This document shows, one piece after another, positions 55,548-64,000 of a DNA stretch of 64,000 bases. The notes beneath the pieces were generated by a model. That model saw only the letters and a program-made list of their open reading frames with translations. It was not told the DNA's origin and did not search any database. How positions within the stretch are numbered: the stretch's first letter is position 1; every line of letters starts with the position of its first letter. Source of the DNA: Flavobacterium sp. 245 (GTDB taxonomy: Bacteria; Bacteroidota; Bacteroidia; Flavobacteriales; Flavobacteriaceae); assembly GCF_004362055.1 (NCBI RefSeq), contig NZ_SNXB01000006.1, positions 248,001 through 312,000 on the forward strand, read 5' to 3'. The position numbers and the translations under genes were made by a program.

Positions 55548-56327
55548 TTATTCTTCAGTAATTCTGATATCTCTTGGTGCCGGAATCGTATCAACTTCTT
55601 TGAAATAATCAATCAATACATCTCGAAGTTTATAGTTTAAATCAAATTTTTGAACACCTTTTGCAAAGAAAGTCATGCTGTCTCCTCCATTTGCCAAATA
55701 ATCGTTTGTTGCAACATAATAAACTTTGTTGAGGTCAAGAGGCTTTCCTTGAACTAGAATGTTTTTTGCAGTCTTGTCTTTAGCAATAGTAAAAGTCATG
55801 CCTGATAAAGGCTGAGGTTTTTTCTCCTTTATAATATAAGCAGCAATATCTTCAATTTGCTGACCTTTTAAAGCAATAACAACTAAGTTGTTTTCAAAAG
55901 GCATGATTTCAAAAGCAGTTCTGCTCGTTACATTTCCTTTTGGAAGAATTGCACGTATACCGCCATGATTTAAAAGACATAAATCAATTGTTTTGTTCTC
56001 GCGCTTTTTGAAAACTAAATTTCCTCTTTGTACACAAACATCGGCCATTAGACATCCAATTGTTGTTTGCCATTTTCCGCTACTTTTATCAAGAGTTTCA
56101 GGACAATAAGCTAAAACACTGTCCAGATCCTTATTAATATGATCGCGATAGGGCTTAATAAAACTTTCAATTTCAGGAGTTTCTGCCCCTTTTTCAGTTA
56201 TAGGAAGTTGTTTTCCTTCTATTTTAGTTAAATTGTAGTTTTTTGGACTGCAAGAATAAATAAAAAAAAGTGTTAAGAATATAACAAAAAGTTTTAAAAA
56301 TCCGTTATACTTTTTTAGTTTTACCAT
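55548..56327 (-). CDS. 5'-nucleotidase C-terminal (substrate-binding) domain lipoprotein
   Basis: A lipoprotein signal (FLTLFFIYSC) starts this 259-residue protein. The rest is the 5'-nucleotidase C-terminal domain: TIGCLMADVCVQRGN, LLNHGGIRAILPKGNVT, FEIMPFENNLVVIALKG and ATNDYLANGGDSMTFFA, with the NHGGIR and NGGD substrate motifs. It lacks the metallophosphatase part, which is encoded 50 bp downstream. The Cys suggests membrane anchoring. This order (C-domain gene first) cannot come from a simple frameshift in a fused gene. Function: nucleotide recognition for the partner. Confidence 0.92.
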   Translation of the reverse strand: MVKLKKYNGFLKLFVIFLTLFFIYSCSPKNYNLTKIEGKQLPITEKGAETPEIESFIKPYRDHINKDLDSVLAYCPETLDKSSGKWQTTIGCLMADVCVQRGNLVFKKRENKTIDLCLLNHGGIRAILPKGNVTSRTAFEIMPFENNLVVIALKGQQIEDIAAYIIKEKKPQPLSGMTFTIAKDKTAKNILVQGKPLDLNKVYYVATNDYLANGGDSMTFFAKGVQKFDLNYKLRDVLIDYFKEVDTIPAPRDIRITEE

Positions 56328-56374
56328 TTTAAATGCGACTTAAATAATTAATTTTGTAATCTGGTAAAAATACT

Positions 56375-56887
56375 ATGTTTTTAAATTATATAAAGGAATT
56401 ATTTGTAAAAAAATCATTAAAAAATAATCTGAATAATGTCAAAAACGAAGTCTTTACTAGTAATGTGCAAACAATTGGTTTATTGATAGATGAGAGTGAT
56501 TTTCGCCATTCAAAGGAATTGGTTAAAGAGTTTTCACTGTATGGAATTGATCCGAAAAACGTAAAAATCGTTGCTTACAGAAGTAAAATAGAGAAGAAAA
56601 AAACGTACTCAAGACCTACTTTTGGTAAAAAAGATGTCAATTGGAAAGGAGAAGTTACAGCAGATTTTCTAAATGATTTTACCGGAACGCCATTTGATCT
56701 TTTGATTAGTTATTATGATATCGAGAAAGTAATTTTGATGATGATAACCAGTAAATCAAAAGCGAAGTTTAAAGTCGGTTTTTCATCAGTAGATAAAAAT
56801 TTAAACCGATGGATGATCGATACGGAAATGGAAAACTATAAAGTATTTGTTTCCGAATTATTTAGGTATTTAAAAAGTATAAAATAA
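56375..56887 (+). CDS. Conserved flavobacterial protein of unknown function (DUF6913-like)
   Basis: The 170-residue cytosolic protein shows [51 protein letters not shown] and [17 protein letters not shown] recognise it as a conserved Bacteroidota family that I remember as DUF6913; function unknown. It precedes dapA by 14 bp and is therefore co-transcribed with it. A TAATTTTG -7-like element lies at 56349-56356 without a good -33. Confidence 0.75.
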   Translation: MFLNYIKELFVKKSLKNNLNNVKNEVFTSNVQTIGLLIDESDFRHSKELVKEFSLYGIDPKNVKIVAYRSKIEKKKTYSRPTFGKKDVNWKGEVTADFLNDFTGTPFDLLISYYDIEKVILMMITSKSKAKFKVGFSSVDKNLNRWMIDTEMENYKVFVSELFRYLKSIK

Positions 56888-56901
56888 ATTATAATCAAAA
56901 T

Positions 56902-57789
56902 ATGCAATCATTAATAGGAACTGGTGTTGCGCTTGTAACTCCATTTAAAAATGACTTTTCAATAGATATCGAAGCTTTGCAGCGCATCGTTAATTTTTCG
57001 ATTGACGGAGGAGTTGAATATCTTGTAGTTATGGGAACAACGGCAGAAAATGCTACCTTGACTCAAGATGAAAAAGAGTTGGTTATCAATACAGTAATCG
57101 ACGTAAACAAAGGAAGATTACCTCTAGTTCTTGGAGTAGGAGGGAACAATACTATGGAGATTGTTAAAGAATTAAAGACTAGAGATTTTTCAGCTTTCGA
57201 AGCTATACTTTCAGTTTCTCCTTATTATAATAAACCAACGCAGGAAGGAATTTATCAGCATTTTAAAGCAATTGCTGAAGCTTCTCCAATTCCAGTAATC
57301 CTATATAATGTTCCAGGAAGAACTTCAAGTAATATGCTTCCTTCAACAGTAATTCGTTTGGCTAATGATTTTGAAAATGTTGTAGCAATAAAAGAAGCTG
57401 CCGGTGATATGGCTCAAGCTTTGCAATTGATTAAAAATGCACCAAAAGATTTTCTTGTAATTTCTGGAGATGATATGATTGCATTGCCAATTGTTTTAGC
57501 AGGCGGAGCAGGTGTAATTTCGGTTATTGGACAAGGTTATCCTAAAGAATTCTCAGAAATGATTCGTTTAGGTTTGAACAGAAAAGTAAATGAGGCATTC
57601 AAAACACAATATTTCTTAGCAGATTGTATCGACATGATTTTCGAACAAGGAAACCCTGCAGGAATAAAACAAGTCTTTCAGGCCCTTGGAATTGCTGACA
57701 ATACGGTGCGTTTGCCACTAGTAGCCGTTGATGAATCTTTGGCTTCAAGATTAAATGATTTTGTAAAAAGCAGTATCAAAGCAGAGTAA
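56902..57789 (+). CDS. dapA: 4-hydroxy-tetrahydrodipicolinate synthase
   Basis: DapA condenses pyruvate and aspartate semialdehyde in lysine and diaminopimelate synthesis. Key residues are in [11 protein letters not shown] (the Thr pair), [13 protein letters not shown] (Tyr) and [11 protein letters not shown] (Schiff-base Lys), with [24 protein letters not shown] after. The 295-residue length is normal. It follows the DUF6913-like gene by 14 bp. Confidence 0.98.
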   Translation: MQSLIGTGVALVTPFKNDFSIDIEALQRIVNFSIDGGVEYLVVMGTTAENATLTQDEKELVINTVIDVNKGRLPLVLGVGGNNTMEIVKELKTRDFSAFEAILSVSPYYNKPTQEGIYQHFKAIAEASPIPVILYNVPGRTSSNMLPSTVIRLANDFENVVAIKEAAGDMAQALQLIKNAPKDFLVISGDDMIALPIVLAGGAGVISVIGQGYPKEFSEMIRLGLNRKVNEAFKTQYFLADCIDMIFEQGNPAGIKQVFQALGIADNTVRLPLVAVDESLASRLNDFVKSSIKAE

Positions 57790-57823
57790 GACTGACACGA
57801 TTTTATTATACAAAAAAAATATT

Positions 57824-57853
57824 TTGTAGTAGCTAAATTAATAACTAAATTTG
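57824..57853 (+). promoter_or_regulatory. Consensus Bacteroidota promoter of the bamD operon
   Basis: TTG at 57824-57826, a 19-bp spacer and TAAATTTG at 57846-57853 match the Bacteroidota consensus. The bamD start is 67 bp downstream. Confidence 0.82.
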
Positions 57854-57920
57854 CCACCGGAACTTCGGTGTGATTTTGCTTTGGCATAATTGTCTAAGAA
57901 ATTATAATAAAAGTAAGAAA

Positions 57921-58715
57921 ATGAAAAAAATAGTATCTCTATTAATTGTTGTTGTCCTTTTTTGTTCTTGTAGTGATTACCAAAAGGTATTAAAAAATGA
58001 AGATGTTGCAGCAAAATTTGAAATGGCAACAAAAATGTATGATGCAGGAAAATATTCAAAAGCGATTCGTCTTTTTGAGCAGTTAGCACCGTCATATAGA
58101 GGTAAACCTCAAGCTGAAAAGCTTTTTTATATGTTTTCGCAATCTTACTATAAAACACATCAGTATTATTTGGCAGGTTATCAATTTGAAAGTTTTGTTT
58201 CAGGTTATCCAAGAAGTGAAAAAGTGCAGGAAGCAGCTTTTTTAGGCGCATACAGTTATTCAAAATTAGCTCCTGTTTATAGTTTAGATCAAGCTGATAC
58301 GGTAAAAGCGTTGGAGAAATTACAAGCTTTTATTGATAACTATCCTAATTCTGAATACATCGCTCAAGCTAATGAGGCTGTTAAGGTTTTGAATGGAAAA
58401 TTAGAGAAAAAAGCATACGAGAATGCTAAAGGTTATAATACAATATCAGATTATAAATCAGCTTTAGTTGCATTTGATAATTTTATTGCTGATTTCCCTG
58501 GAACTCCATTTAAAGAAGATGCACTGTTTTATAAATATGATTCGGCATATAAATTAGCCATAAACAGTATTCCTCAAAAAATGGAAGAACGTTTAAATGT
58601 TGCAAAAGTGGCTTATAACAACTTAATTAAGTTTAAAAGCGATACAAAATACAAAAAAGAGGCAGACGAAATGAATGCCCGTGTTGAAACTGATTTACAA
58701 AAATATATTAAATAA
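57921..58715 (+). CDS. bamD: Outer-membrane protein assembly factor BamD
   Basis: The ATG at 57921 gives a lipoprotein signal (MKKIVSLLIVVVLFCSC, Cys17); an in-frame ATG at 57870 would lie next to the promoter and is rejected. The 264-residue protein consists of TPR repeats (FEMATKMYDAGKYSKAIRLFE, FVSGYPRSEKVQEAAFLGAYS, FIDNYPNSEYIAQANEA, FIADFPGTPFKEDALFYKY), the BamD pattern. It is part of the BAM complex that inserts outer-membrane barrels. rpoZ follows at 9 bp. Confidence 0.93.
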   Translation: MKKIVSLLIVVVLFCSCSDYQKVLKNEDVAAKFEMATKMYDAGKYSKAIRLFEQLAPSYRGKPQAEKLFYMFSQSYYKTHQYYLAGYQFESFVSGYPRSEKVQEAAFLGAYSYSKLAPVYSLDQADTVKALEKLQAFIDNYPNSEYIAQANEAVKVLNGKLEKKAYENAKGYNTISDYKSALVAFDNFIADFPGTPFKEDALFYKYDSAYKLAINSIPQKMEERLNVAKVAYNNLIKFKSDTKYKKEADEMNARVETDLQKYIK

Positions 58716-58724
58716 AAAAAAGTC

Positions 58725-59042
58725 ATGGATTTAAAAAAGACGAATGCTCCTGTAAATACAATAACATACAATAAAACTGTTATTGAAGAGCCAACAGGAA
58801 ATGTGTATGAAGCAATTACCATTATGGCTAAAAGAGCAAATCAGATTAATTCTGAAATCAAAAAAGAATTGACTGAGAAATTAGAAGAGTTTGCTACTTA
58901 TAATGATAGTCTTGAAGAAGTTTTTGAAAATAAAGAACAAATCGAAGTTTCTAAATTTTACGAAAAATTACCAAAACCACACGCTTTAGCTGTTCAAGAA
59001 TGGTTAGACGGTAAAACTTACCACAGAGGTTCAAACAAATAA
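58725..59042 (+). CDS. rpoZ: DNA-directed RNA polymerase omega subunit
   Basis: The 105-residue protein has the omega core NVYEAITIMAKRANQINSEIKKEL followed by acidic and helical segments of the longer Bacteroidota form. Omega helps fold the beta' subunit. It sits between bamD and coaBC with 9-bp gaps, the standard Bacteroidota order. The C-terminal KFYEKLPKPHALAVQEWLDG is characteristic of this group. Confidence 0.93.
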   Translation: MDLKKTNAPVNTITYNKTVIEEPTGNVYEAITIMAKRANQINSEIKKELTEKLEEFATYNDSLEEVFENKEQIEVSKFYEKLPKPHALAVQEWLDGKTYHRGSNK

Positions 59043-59051
59043 TATAGTATA

Positions 59052-60263
59052 ATGTCAGTTTTAAACGGGAAAAAAATTTTACTGGGAGTTTCTGGTGGAA
59101 TTGCAGCGTATAAAACAGCCTCATTAGTACGACTTTTTATAAAAGCAGGTGCACATGTCCAAGTGATAATGACACCTGCTTCTAAGGATTTTGTAACGCC
59201 ACTTACGTTATCTACTTTATCAAAAAATCCTGTACATTCCAGTTTCTTTAATGAAGAGGATCAAGATGCTGTATGGAACAATCATGTTGATCTGGCACTT
59301 TGGGCTGATTTAATGCTAATTGCTCCGGCAACTGCAAATACGTTGTCTAAAATGACAACAGGAAACTGTGATAATCTTTTAATTGCAACTTATTTATCGG
59401 CTAAATGTCCTGTTTATTTTGCTCCGGCAATGGATTTGGATATGTATAAACATCCTTCAACTTTATCAAGTTTTGCGGCTTTAAAGCAGTTCGGAAACAT
59501 AATGATTCCTGCTGAAAATGGTGAGTTGGCAAGCGGTTTGTCTGGCGAAGGACGAATGGCTGAACCTGAGAATATAATTGCTTTTCTTGAAGCCGATTTA
59601 GAAAGCAAACTTCCACTAAAAGGAAAAAAAATACTTATTACTGCTGGACCAACATACGAAGCGATAGATCCGGTGCGTTTTATTGGAAATCATTCATCTG
59701 GAAAGATGGGTTTTGATATCGCAAATGAAGCTGTAAAATTAGGTGCGCAGGTAATTTTAGTTTCAGGTCCAACACACTTTAAAGCTAAAAACAATTTAAT
59801 TGAAGTTGTAAATGTTGTTTCTGCACAGGAAATGTATGACGCCTGTCATTTATATTTCAATGACACTGATGTTGCTATTGCAGCCGCTGCTGTAGCGGAT
59901 TATAAACCTAAGTTTGTGGCATTGCAAAAAATTAAAAAAGCAGCTGATGAGTTTTCAATTGAGCTTGAAAAAACAAAAGATATTTTGGCATCATTAGGAG
60001 CAATAAAAAAAGAGCAATTTTTAATTGGTTTTGCTTTGGAAACTCAAAATGAAATTGAAAATGCCAAGCTGAAAATTCAGAAAAAAAACTTAGATTTGAT
60101 TGTTCTTAATTCTTTGCAGGATGAAGGTGCAGGTTTTAAAAAAGAAACCAATAAAGTAACATTTATTGATAGCGAATTTAAAATCGAACCAATGGAGTTA
60201 AAATCAAAAGAGTCTGTTGCTGTTGATATTTTAAACAAAGTGATTTTGCATTTTACAAAATAA
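59052..60263 (+). CDS. coaBC: Bifunctional phosphopantothenoylcysteine decarboxylase / phosphopantothenate-cysteine ligase
   Basis: CoaBC makes 4'-phosphopantetheine in two steps. The N-terminal flavoprotein (1-~180) shows LLGVSGGIAAYKT, the active-site H78 (NNHVDLALWAD) and LIAPATANTL. The ligase part (~188-403) shows ILITAGPTYEAIDPVRFIGN and AAVADYKP. Two decarboxylase residues differ from E. coli: the PAMN Asn is Asp (D128 in PAMDLDMY) and the Cys of the ACG flap is Ser (S161 in ELASGLSGEGRM). Both positions are active-site residues in E. coli. The length of 403 is normal. The gene is the third of the bamD operon. Confidence 0.95.
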   Translation: MSVLNGKKILLGVSGGIAAYKTASLVRLFIKAGAHVQVIMTPASKDFVTPLTLSTLSKNPVHSSFFNEEDQDAVWNNHVDLALWADLMLIAPATANTLSKMTTGNCDNLLIATYLSAKCPVYFAPAMDLDMYKHPSTLSSFAALKQFGNIMIPAENGELASGLSGEGRMAEPENIIAFLEADLESKLPLKGKKILITAGPTYEAIDPVRFIGNHSSGKMGFDIANEAVKLGAQVILVSGPTHFKAKNNLIEVVNVVSAQEMYDACHLYFNDTDVAIAAAAVADYKPKFVALQKIKKAADEFSIELEKTKDILASLGAIKKEQFLIGFALETQNEIENAKLKIQKKNLDLIVLNSLQDEGAGFKKETNKVTFIDSEFKIEPMELKSKESVAVDILNKVILHFTK

Positions 60264-60329
60264 ATGCCTTTTCTTGGAGTTTATGATAAAGTATCAATAT
60301 CAATTTTACATCAACACAAATCTTTTTTT

Positions 60330-61214
60330 ATGAATAAAGCAGTTACAGTTTTAATGTTTTTAATTTTTGGCTTTACTCAAGCGCAACAGCTAAATTGTAT
60401 TGTAACCATAAACACTGAAAGACTTCCGAATCCTAACCAGCAAGTTTTTAAAACACTTCAGACTTCACTGTCAGAATTTGTTAATAAAACAGATTGGACC
60501 GGCTCCGTGCTAAAACAAAATGAACGAATTAACTGTTCAATGTATATTACATTGTCTTCAAATAATTCAGATCAGTTTACCGGAACTATTCAGGTGCAGT
60601 CTTCAAGATTGATTTTTAATTCTACTTATTCTTCTCCTGTCTTAAATTATAACGATAAAGATTTTAGTTTCAGATATACTGAATATGAGCCTTTATTGTT
60701 TAATCCAACTACTTTTGAGTCTAATTTAGTTTCTGTCGTTTCTTTTTATAGTTATTTGATTTTAGGAATGGATGCCGATACATTTCAAGTGGGTGCTGGT
60801 AATCAATATCTTCAAACGGCGCAAAATATTGCCAATGTAGCGCAGCAAGGAGGTTTTAAAGGCTGGAGCCAAGCTGACGGAATTCAAAATCGTTATTATT
60901 TGATAACAGATATGATTTCGCCAATGTATAGTGATTTGCGTCAGGTGACCTATTTATATCACAATGGACTAGATACTATGAGTGATGACTTAAAAGGATC
61001 AAAGGAGAAAATTAAAGCTTCTTTAATGCTCATAGGGAGATTCAATAGTGTTAAGCCAAATGCTTTTTTGACGCGAGTCTTTTTTGATGCAAAATCAGAT
61101 GAAATTACTTCCATTTTTTCTGGCGGTCCAAGTGTTACAGTTACAGATTTAACCGATGTTTTAAATAAAGTTTCGCCATTGAATAGTACAAAATGGTCGC
61201 AAATTAAGTTTTAG
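60330..61214 (+). CDS. DUF4835 (PorD-like) exported protein
   Basis: I choose ATG 60330, which gives MNKAVTVLMFLIFGFTQAQ, a clean signal peptide; the in-frame ATG at 60264 abuts the coaBC stop and adds non-signal sequence. The 294-residue protein has the DUF4835 features LNCIVTINTERLPNPNQQVF, FSFRYTEYEPLLFN and YLILGMDADTF, with the later LRQVTYLYHNGLDTMSDDL. From memory this family includes PorD, linked to the type IX secretion system; I cannot check that here. It lies between coaBC and recN. Confidence 0.85.
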   Translation: MNKAVTVLMFLIFGFTQAQQLNCIVTINTERLPNPNQQVFKTLQTSLSEFVNKTDWTGSVLKQNERINCSMYITLSSNNSDQFTGTIQVQSSRLIFNSTYSSPVLNYNDKDFSFRYTEYEPLLFNPTTFESNLVSVVSFYSYLILGMDADTFQVGAGNQYLQTAQNIANVAQQGGFKGWSQADGIQNRYYLITDMISPMYSDLRQVTYLYHNGLDTMSDDLKGSKEKIKASLMLIGRFNSVKPNAFLTRVFFDAKSDEITSIFSGGPSVTVTDLTDVLNKVSPLNSTKWSQIKF

Positions 61215-61272
61215 TTGATTTTTTAATCTTACTTTTACTTTCTCTCATTAACTTTTATCTACATATTATTTT

Positions 61273-62925
61273 ATGATTACTTCTCTGTCGATTAAAAACT
61301 ATGCTTTGATTGAAAAGCTTTCTATTGATTTTTCAAAAGGATTTTCAATAATTACAGGTGAAACAGGAGCAGGTAAATCGATTATCTTAGGAGCTTTAGG
61401 TCTAGTTTTAGGCAAAAGAGCCGATTTGACTTCTCTAAAAAATAAAGAAGAAAAATGTATAATTGAAGCACAATTTGAAATTTCAAAATACAATCTAAAA
61501 GAATTTTTTGAAGCAAATGACTTAGATTATGAAGATGAAACCATCATTCGACGTGAAATTTTGCCTTCAGGTAAATCTCGTGCTTTTATAAATGACAGTC
61601 CAGTAAATCTTCAGGAATTGCAAGATTTAAGTCTGTTTTTAATTGATATTCATTCGCAACAACAAACTCAGGAATTGTCTGATGAAAGCGTTCAGTTTAA
61701 AATAATTGATGCCATTGCAAATAATGGAGAGGTGATTTTAGATTATCAAAAATTACTAAAAACATATAAATCAGATAAATCAAAGCTTAATGCATTGCTG
61801 AAAAAGCAGTCTGATTCTGGAAAAGAGCAGGAATACAATACTTTTTTATTAAATGAATTGGTTGTCGCTAAACTAAAATCAGGAGAACAGGCAGAATTAG
61901 AAGCTGATTTTGAAAAATTAAATAACGTTGAGATTATAAAAGAATCAATTGATAAATCATTAGTAATTGCTAATGAAGAACAATTTGGTGTTTTGCATAA
62001 TTTAAATGAAGTAAAAGCAACACTTCAGAAGATAGCTCCGTTTTCAACCGAATATCAAAATCTTTTTGAAAGAATTATAAGTTTGACAATTGAGTTTGAT
62101 GATGTTTCAAAAGAACTTCAAAATTGTTCGGAGAAATTATTGAACGATCCGGTACAGTTAGAAATGATCAGCCAGAAATTACAATTGATTTATAATCTTC
62201 AAAAGAAACATCAAGTATCTTCTGTAGATGAATTAATTCAAATTGAAGCTGAATTAAGCAATACAGTTTTAGAATTAGGTAATATTGAAGAAGAAATAGC
62301 TTCACTATCAAAAATAATTGATCAGAAAGTGATTGAATTAGATGCTTTTTCTAAAACAATTCATCAAAACAGATCAAATGCAATTCCGGTTTTGTCTAAT
62401 AAATTGATTTCTATTTTAGAAACATTAGGGATGCCAAATGTGCGTTTTAATATCGAACTGTTGCCATCAGAAACCTATTTCTCAAATGGTAAAGACGAAC
62501 TACAGTTTTTATTTTCTGCAAATAAAGGAACTGATTTCGGGTTGCTTAAGAAAGTAGCTTCAGGCGGAGAGATGTCGCGTATTATGCTGGCAGTAAAAGC
62601 AATTTTGGCGCAATATTCAAAACTTCCAACTTTAATTTTTGACGAAATTGATACAGGGGTTTCTGGTGAAATTGCTATTAGAATGGGCGAAATAATGAAA
62701 GAAATGAGTACTTCGATGCAAATTTTTGCAATCACGCATTTACCTCAAATTGCGGCAAAAGGAGATTCTCATTTTAAAGTTTTCAAATCAACAGTTGATG
62801 ATGATACGCAATCAGAATTAAAGCTTTTGTCTCAGGACGAAAGAGTTATCGAAATTGCTCAAATGTTATCGGGTGCAGTTGTTTCTGATTCGGCTTTAAA
62901 TCATGCTAAAGCCTTGTTGAACTAA
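61273..62925 (+). CDS. recN: DNA repair protein RecN
   Basis: RecN is an SMC-like ATPase used in double-strand break repair. Walker A is in IITGETGAGKSII, the coiled-coil arms span ~150-360, and the ABC signature VASGGEMSRIMLA and Walker B TLIFDEIDTGVSG complete the site; ITHLPQIAAKGD is the switch region. The 550-residue length is typical. Last gene of the bamD-rpoZ-coaBC-DUF4835-recN run; a promoter for fabV starts inside its last codons. Confidence 0.97.
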   Translation: MITSLSIKNYALIEKLSIDFSKGFSIITGETGAGKSIILGALGLVLGKRADLTSLKNKEEKCIIEAQFEISKYNLKEFFEANDLDYEDETIIRREILPSGKSRAFINDSPVNLQELQDLSLFLIDIHSQQQTQELSDESVQFKIIDAIANNGEVILDYQKLLKTYKSDKSKLNALLKKQSDSGKEQEYNTFLLNELVVAKLKSGEQAELEADFEKLNNVEIIKESIDKSLVIANEEQFGVLHNLNEVKATLQKIAPFSTEYQNLFERIISLTIEFDDVSKELQNCSEKLLNDPVQLEMISQKLQLIYNLQKKHQVSSVDELIQIEAELSNTVLELGNIEEEIASLSKIIDQKVIELDAFSKTIHQNRSNAIPVLSNKLISILETLGMPNVRFNIELLPSETYFSNGKDELQFLFSANKGTDFGLLKKVASGGEMSRIMLAVKAILAQYSKLPTLIFDEIDTGVSGEIAIRMGEIMKEMSTSMQIFAITHLPQIAAKGDSHFKVFKSTVDDDTQSELKLLSQDERVIEIAQMLSGAVVSDSALNHAKALLN

Positions 62926-62943
62926 AGAAATACTTTATATTTG
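62914..62943 (+). promoter_or_regulatory. Consensus Bacteroidota promoter of fabV
   Basis: TTG at 62914-62916, 19 bp, and TATATTTG at 62936-62943 match the consensus. The -33 lies inside the last codons of recN, so the two genes are packed tightly. The fabV start is 87 bp downstream. Confidence 0.85.
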
Positions 62944-63030
62944 TGATCTAAAAACGAATTAAACAAAGCTAAATAAGTTAATTAATTGTCTTAAATGGCG
63001 ATTGCTATATTAACGAATAAACAAGAAAAT

Positions 63031-64000
63031 ATGATTATAGAACCTAGAATGAGAGGCTTTATTTGCTTGACAGCCCACCCAGGGGGAGCCGAGCAAAATG
63101 TTAAAAATCAAATAGAATATGTAAAATCAAAAGGGTCAATTGCTGGTGCTAAAAAAGTATTGGTTATTGGAGCTTCAACAGGTTTCGGATTGGCTTCAAG
63201 AATCACAAGTGCTTTTGGTTCTGATGCATCAACTATTGGAGTGTTTTTTGAAAAACCACCAGTTGAAGGAAAAACAGCTTCACCAGGATGGTACAATTCT
63301 GCAGCATTTGAAAAAGAAGCTCATAAAGCAGGTTTATATGCAAAAAGTATCAATGGAGATGCTTTTTCAAACGAAATAAAAAGAGAAACTCTTGATTTGA
63401 TTAAAGCTGATTTAGGACAAGTTGATCTTGTAATTTACAGTTTAGCTTCTCCAGTGCGCACAAATCCTAATACGGGTGTTACGCATCGTTCGGTTTTAAA
63501 ACCAATCGGGCAAACTTTTACAAATAAAACAGTTGATTTTCATACAGGAAAAGTTTCTGAAGTTTCAATCGCTCCTGCAAATGAAGAAGATATTGAGAAT
63601 ACAGTTGCTGTTATGGGAGGTGAAGACTGGGCAATGTGGATCGATGCTTTAAAAGCAGAAAATTTATTAGCTGACGGTGCTACTACAGTTGCATATTCTT
63701 ATATTGGACCGGGATTAACTGAGGCTGTTTATCGTAAAGGGACTATTGGACGTGCAAAAGATCATTTAGAAGCTACTGCATTTACCATTACTGACAGCTT
63801 AAAATCAATTGGAGGAAAAGCTTATGTTTCAGTAAATAAAGCGTTGGTAACTCAGGCAAGTTCTGCAATTCCAGTAATTCCATTGTATATTTCTCTTTTA
63901 TATAAAATTATGAAAGAAGAAGGAATTCACGAAGGATGTATTGAGCAGATTCAGCGTTTATTCCAAGACAGATTGTATAATGGTTCTGAGGTTCCTGTTG
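63031..64000 (+). CDS. fabV: Enoyl-[acyl-carrier-protein] reductase FabV (trans-2-enoyl-CoA reductase family), 3' end missing
   Basis: FabV reduces enoyl-ACP in the last step of fatty-acid elongation with NADH. The ATG at 63031 gives the family start MIIEPRMRGFICLTAHP; an in-frame ATG at 62995 would add twelve residues and is less likely. The Rossmann motif VLVIGASTGFGLASRI, SLASPVRTNP and the catalytic Tyr-x8-Lys (Y234 to K243, YRKGTIGRAK) are present. The frame runs off the window end after 323 codons; the family is ~395-400 residues. FabV enzymes are poorly inhibited by triclosan. Confidence 0.95.
   Translation, partial: MIIEPRMRGFICLTAHPGGAEQNVKNQIEYVKSKGSIAGAKKVLVIGASTGFGLASRITSAFGSDASTIGVFFEKPPVEGKTASPGWYNSAAFEKEAHKAGLYAKSINGDAFSNEIKRETLDLIKADLGQVDLVIYSLASPVRTNPNTGVTHRSVLKPIGQTFTNKTVDFHTGKVSEVSIAPANEEDIENTVAVMGGEDWAMWIDALKAENLLADGATTVAYSYIGPGLTEAVYRKGTIGRAKDHLEATAFTITDSLKSIGGKAYVSVNKALVTQASSAIPVIPLYISLLYKIMKEEGIHEGCIEQIQRLFQDRLYNGSEVPV

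Noticed and set aside
60264..60329. ATG directly after the coaBC stop as start of the DUF4835 gene
   Set aside because: It would place 22 residues before the signal peptide.
62995..63030. Upstream ATG for fabV
   Set aside because: It adds twelve residues not typical of the family; MIIEPRMRGF is the usual start. Not excluded by the sequence alone.

Overview
The window is a low-GC chromosomal segment of a Bacteroidota bacterium, almost certainly a Flavobacterium close to F. johnsoniae. The reasons are a giant surface protein with a type IX secretion (T9SS) type B sorting domain, its PorP/SprF-like and PorE-like partners, the -33 TTG / -7 TAnnTTTG promoter form, a subclass B1 metallo-beta-lactamase of the flavobacterial kind, a DUF4835 (PorD-like) gene beside bamD/rpoZ/coaBC, and the scattered intergenic repeats usual in this genus. 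No rRNA, tRNA, CRISPR array, IS element or prophage was seen.

Layout. 1-6.4 kb: end of a glycan and ester catabolic cluster (GH3 beta-glucosidase cut by the window edge, exported glycerophosphodiesterase, GH43-like enzyme with a carbohydrate-binding module, exported M28 peptidase). 6.4-14.5 kb, minus strand: small membrane proteins, a Coq4-like protein, a YiiX-like hydrolase, KdsA for Kdo synthesis, an arylamine N-acetyltransferase, and a translationally coupled pair that looks like an ether-lipid degradation module (alkylglycerol monooxygenase homologue plus YhhN/TMEM86 lysoplasmalogenase). 14.5-21.3 kb: clpS, prmA, tpiA, an exported thioredoxin, a secreted hydrolase, an unknown polytopic membrane gene lying between two copies of the 3' end of a DoxX gene, and a DUF1599 protein. 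21.5-28.6 kb: folP, rlmH, an exported adenosine deaminase, a pirin/OsmC/GNAT operon and an AlkC-like glycosylase. 28.9-37 kb: nadC, a BrkB-like protein, DUF2147, the metallo-beta-lactamase, priA, a LytTR regulator, and rpsF-rpsR-rplI.

38.3-51.7 kb is the most distinctive region: a 3486-residue adhesin-like T9SS substrate followed by a PorP/SprF-like protein and an OmpA-family protein with the PorE domain order. The adhesin carries five related ~150-residue modules, many Ig-like domains and 15 tandem ~80-residue repeats, nine of which form a 729-bp three-unit higher-order repeat. The three genes read as one export-and-anchoring cassette. Upstream lies a ~1.15 kb leader with a C8 tract.

51.9-64 kb: ligA, a second YhhN-like membrane protein, a 5'-nucleotidase encoded as two separate half-proteins, dapA, and a bamD-rpoZ-coaBC-DUF4835-recN run behind a well-formed promoter. 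The window ends inside fabV. Most genes are ordinary housekeeping; the accessory interest lies in the adhesin cassette, the ether-lipid pair, the duplicated gene end at 18.2-19.7 kb, altered active-site residues in CoaBC, and several intergenic inverted repeats.
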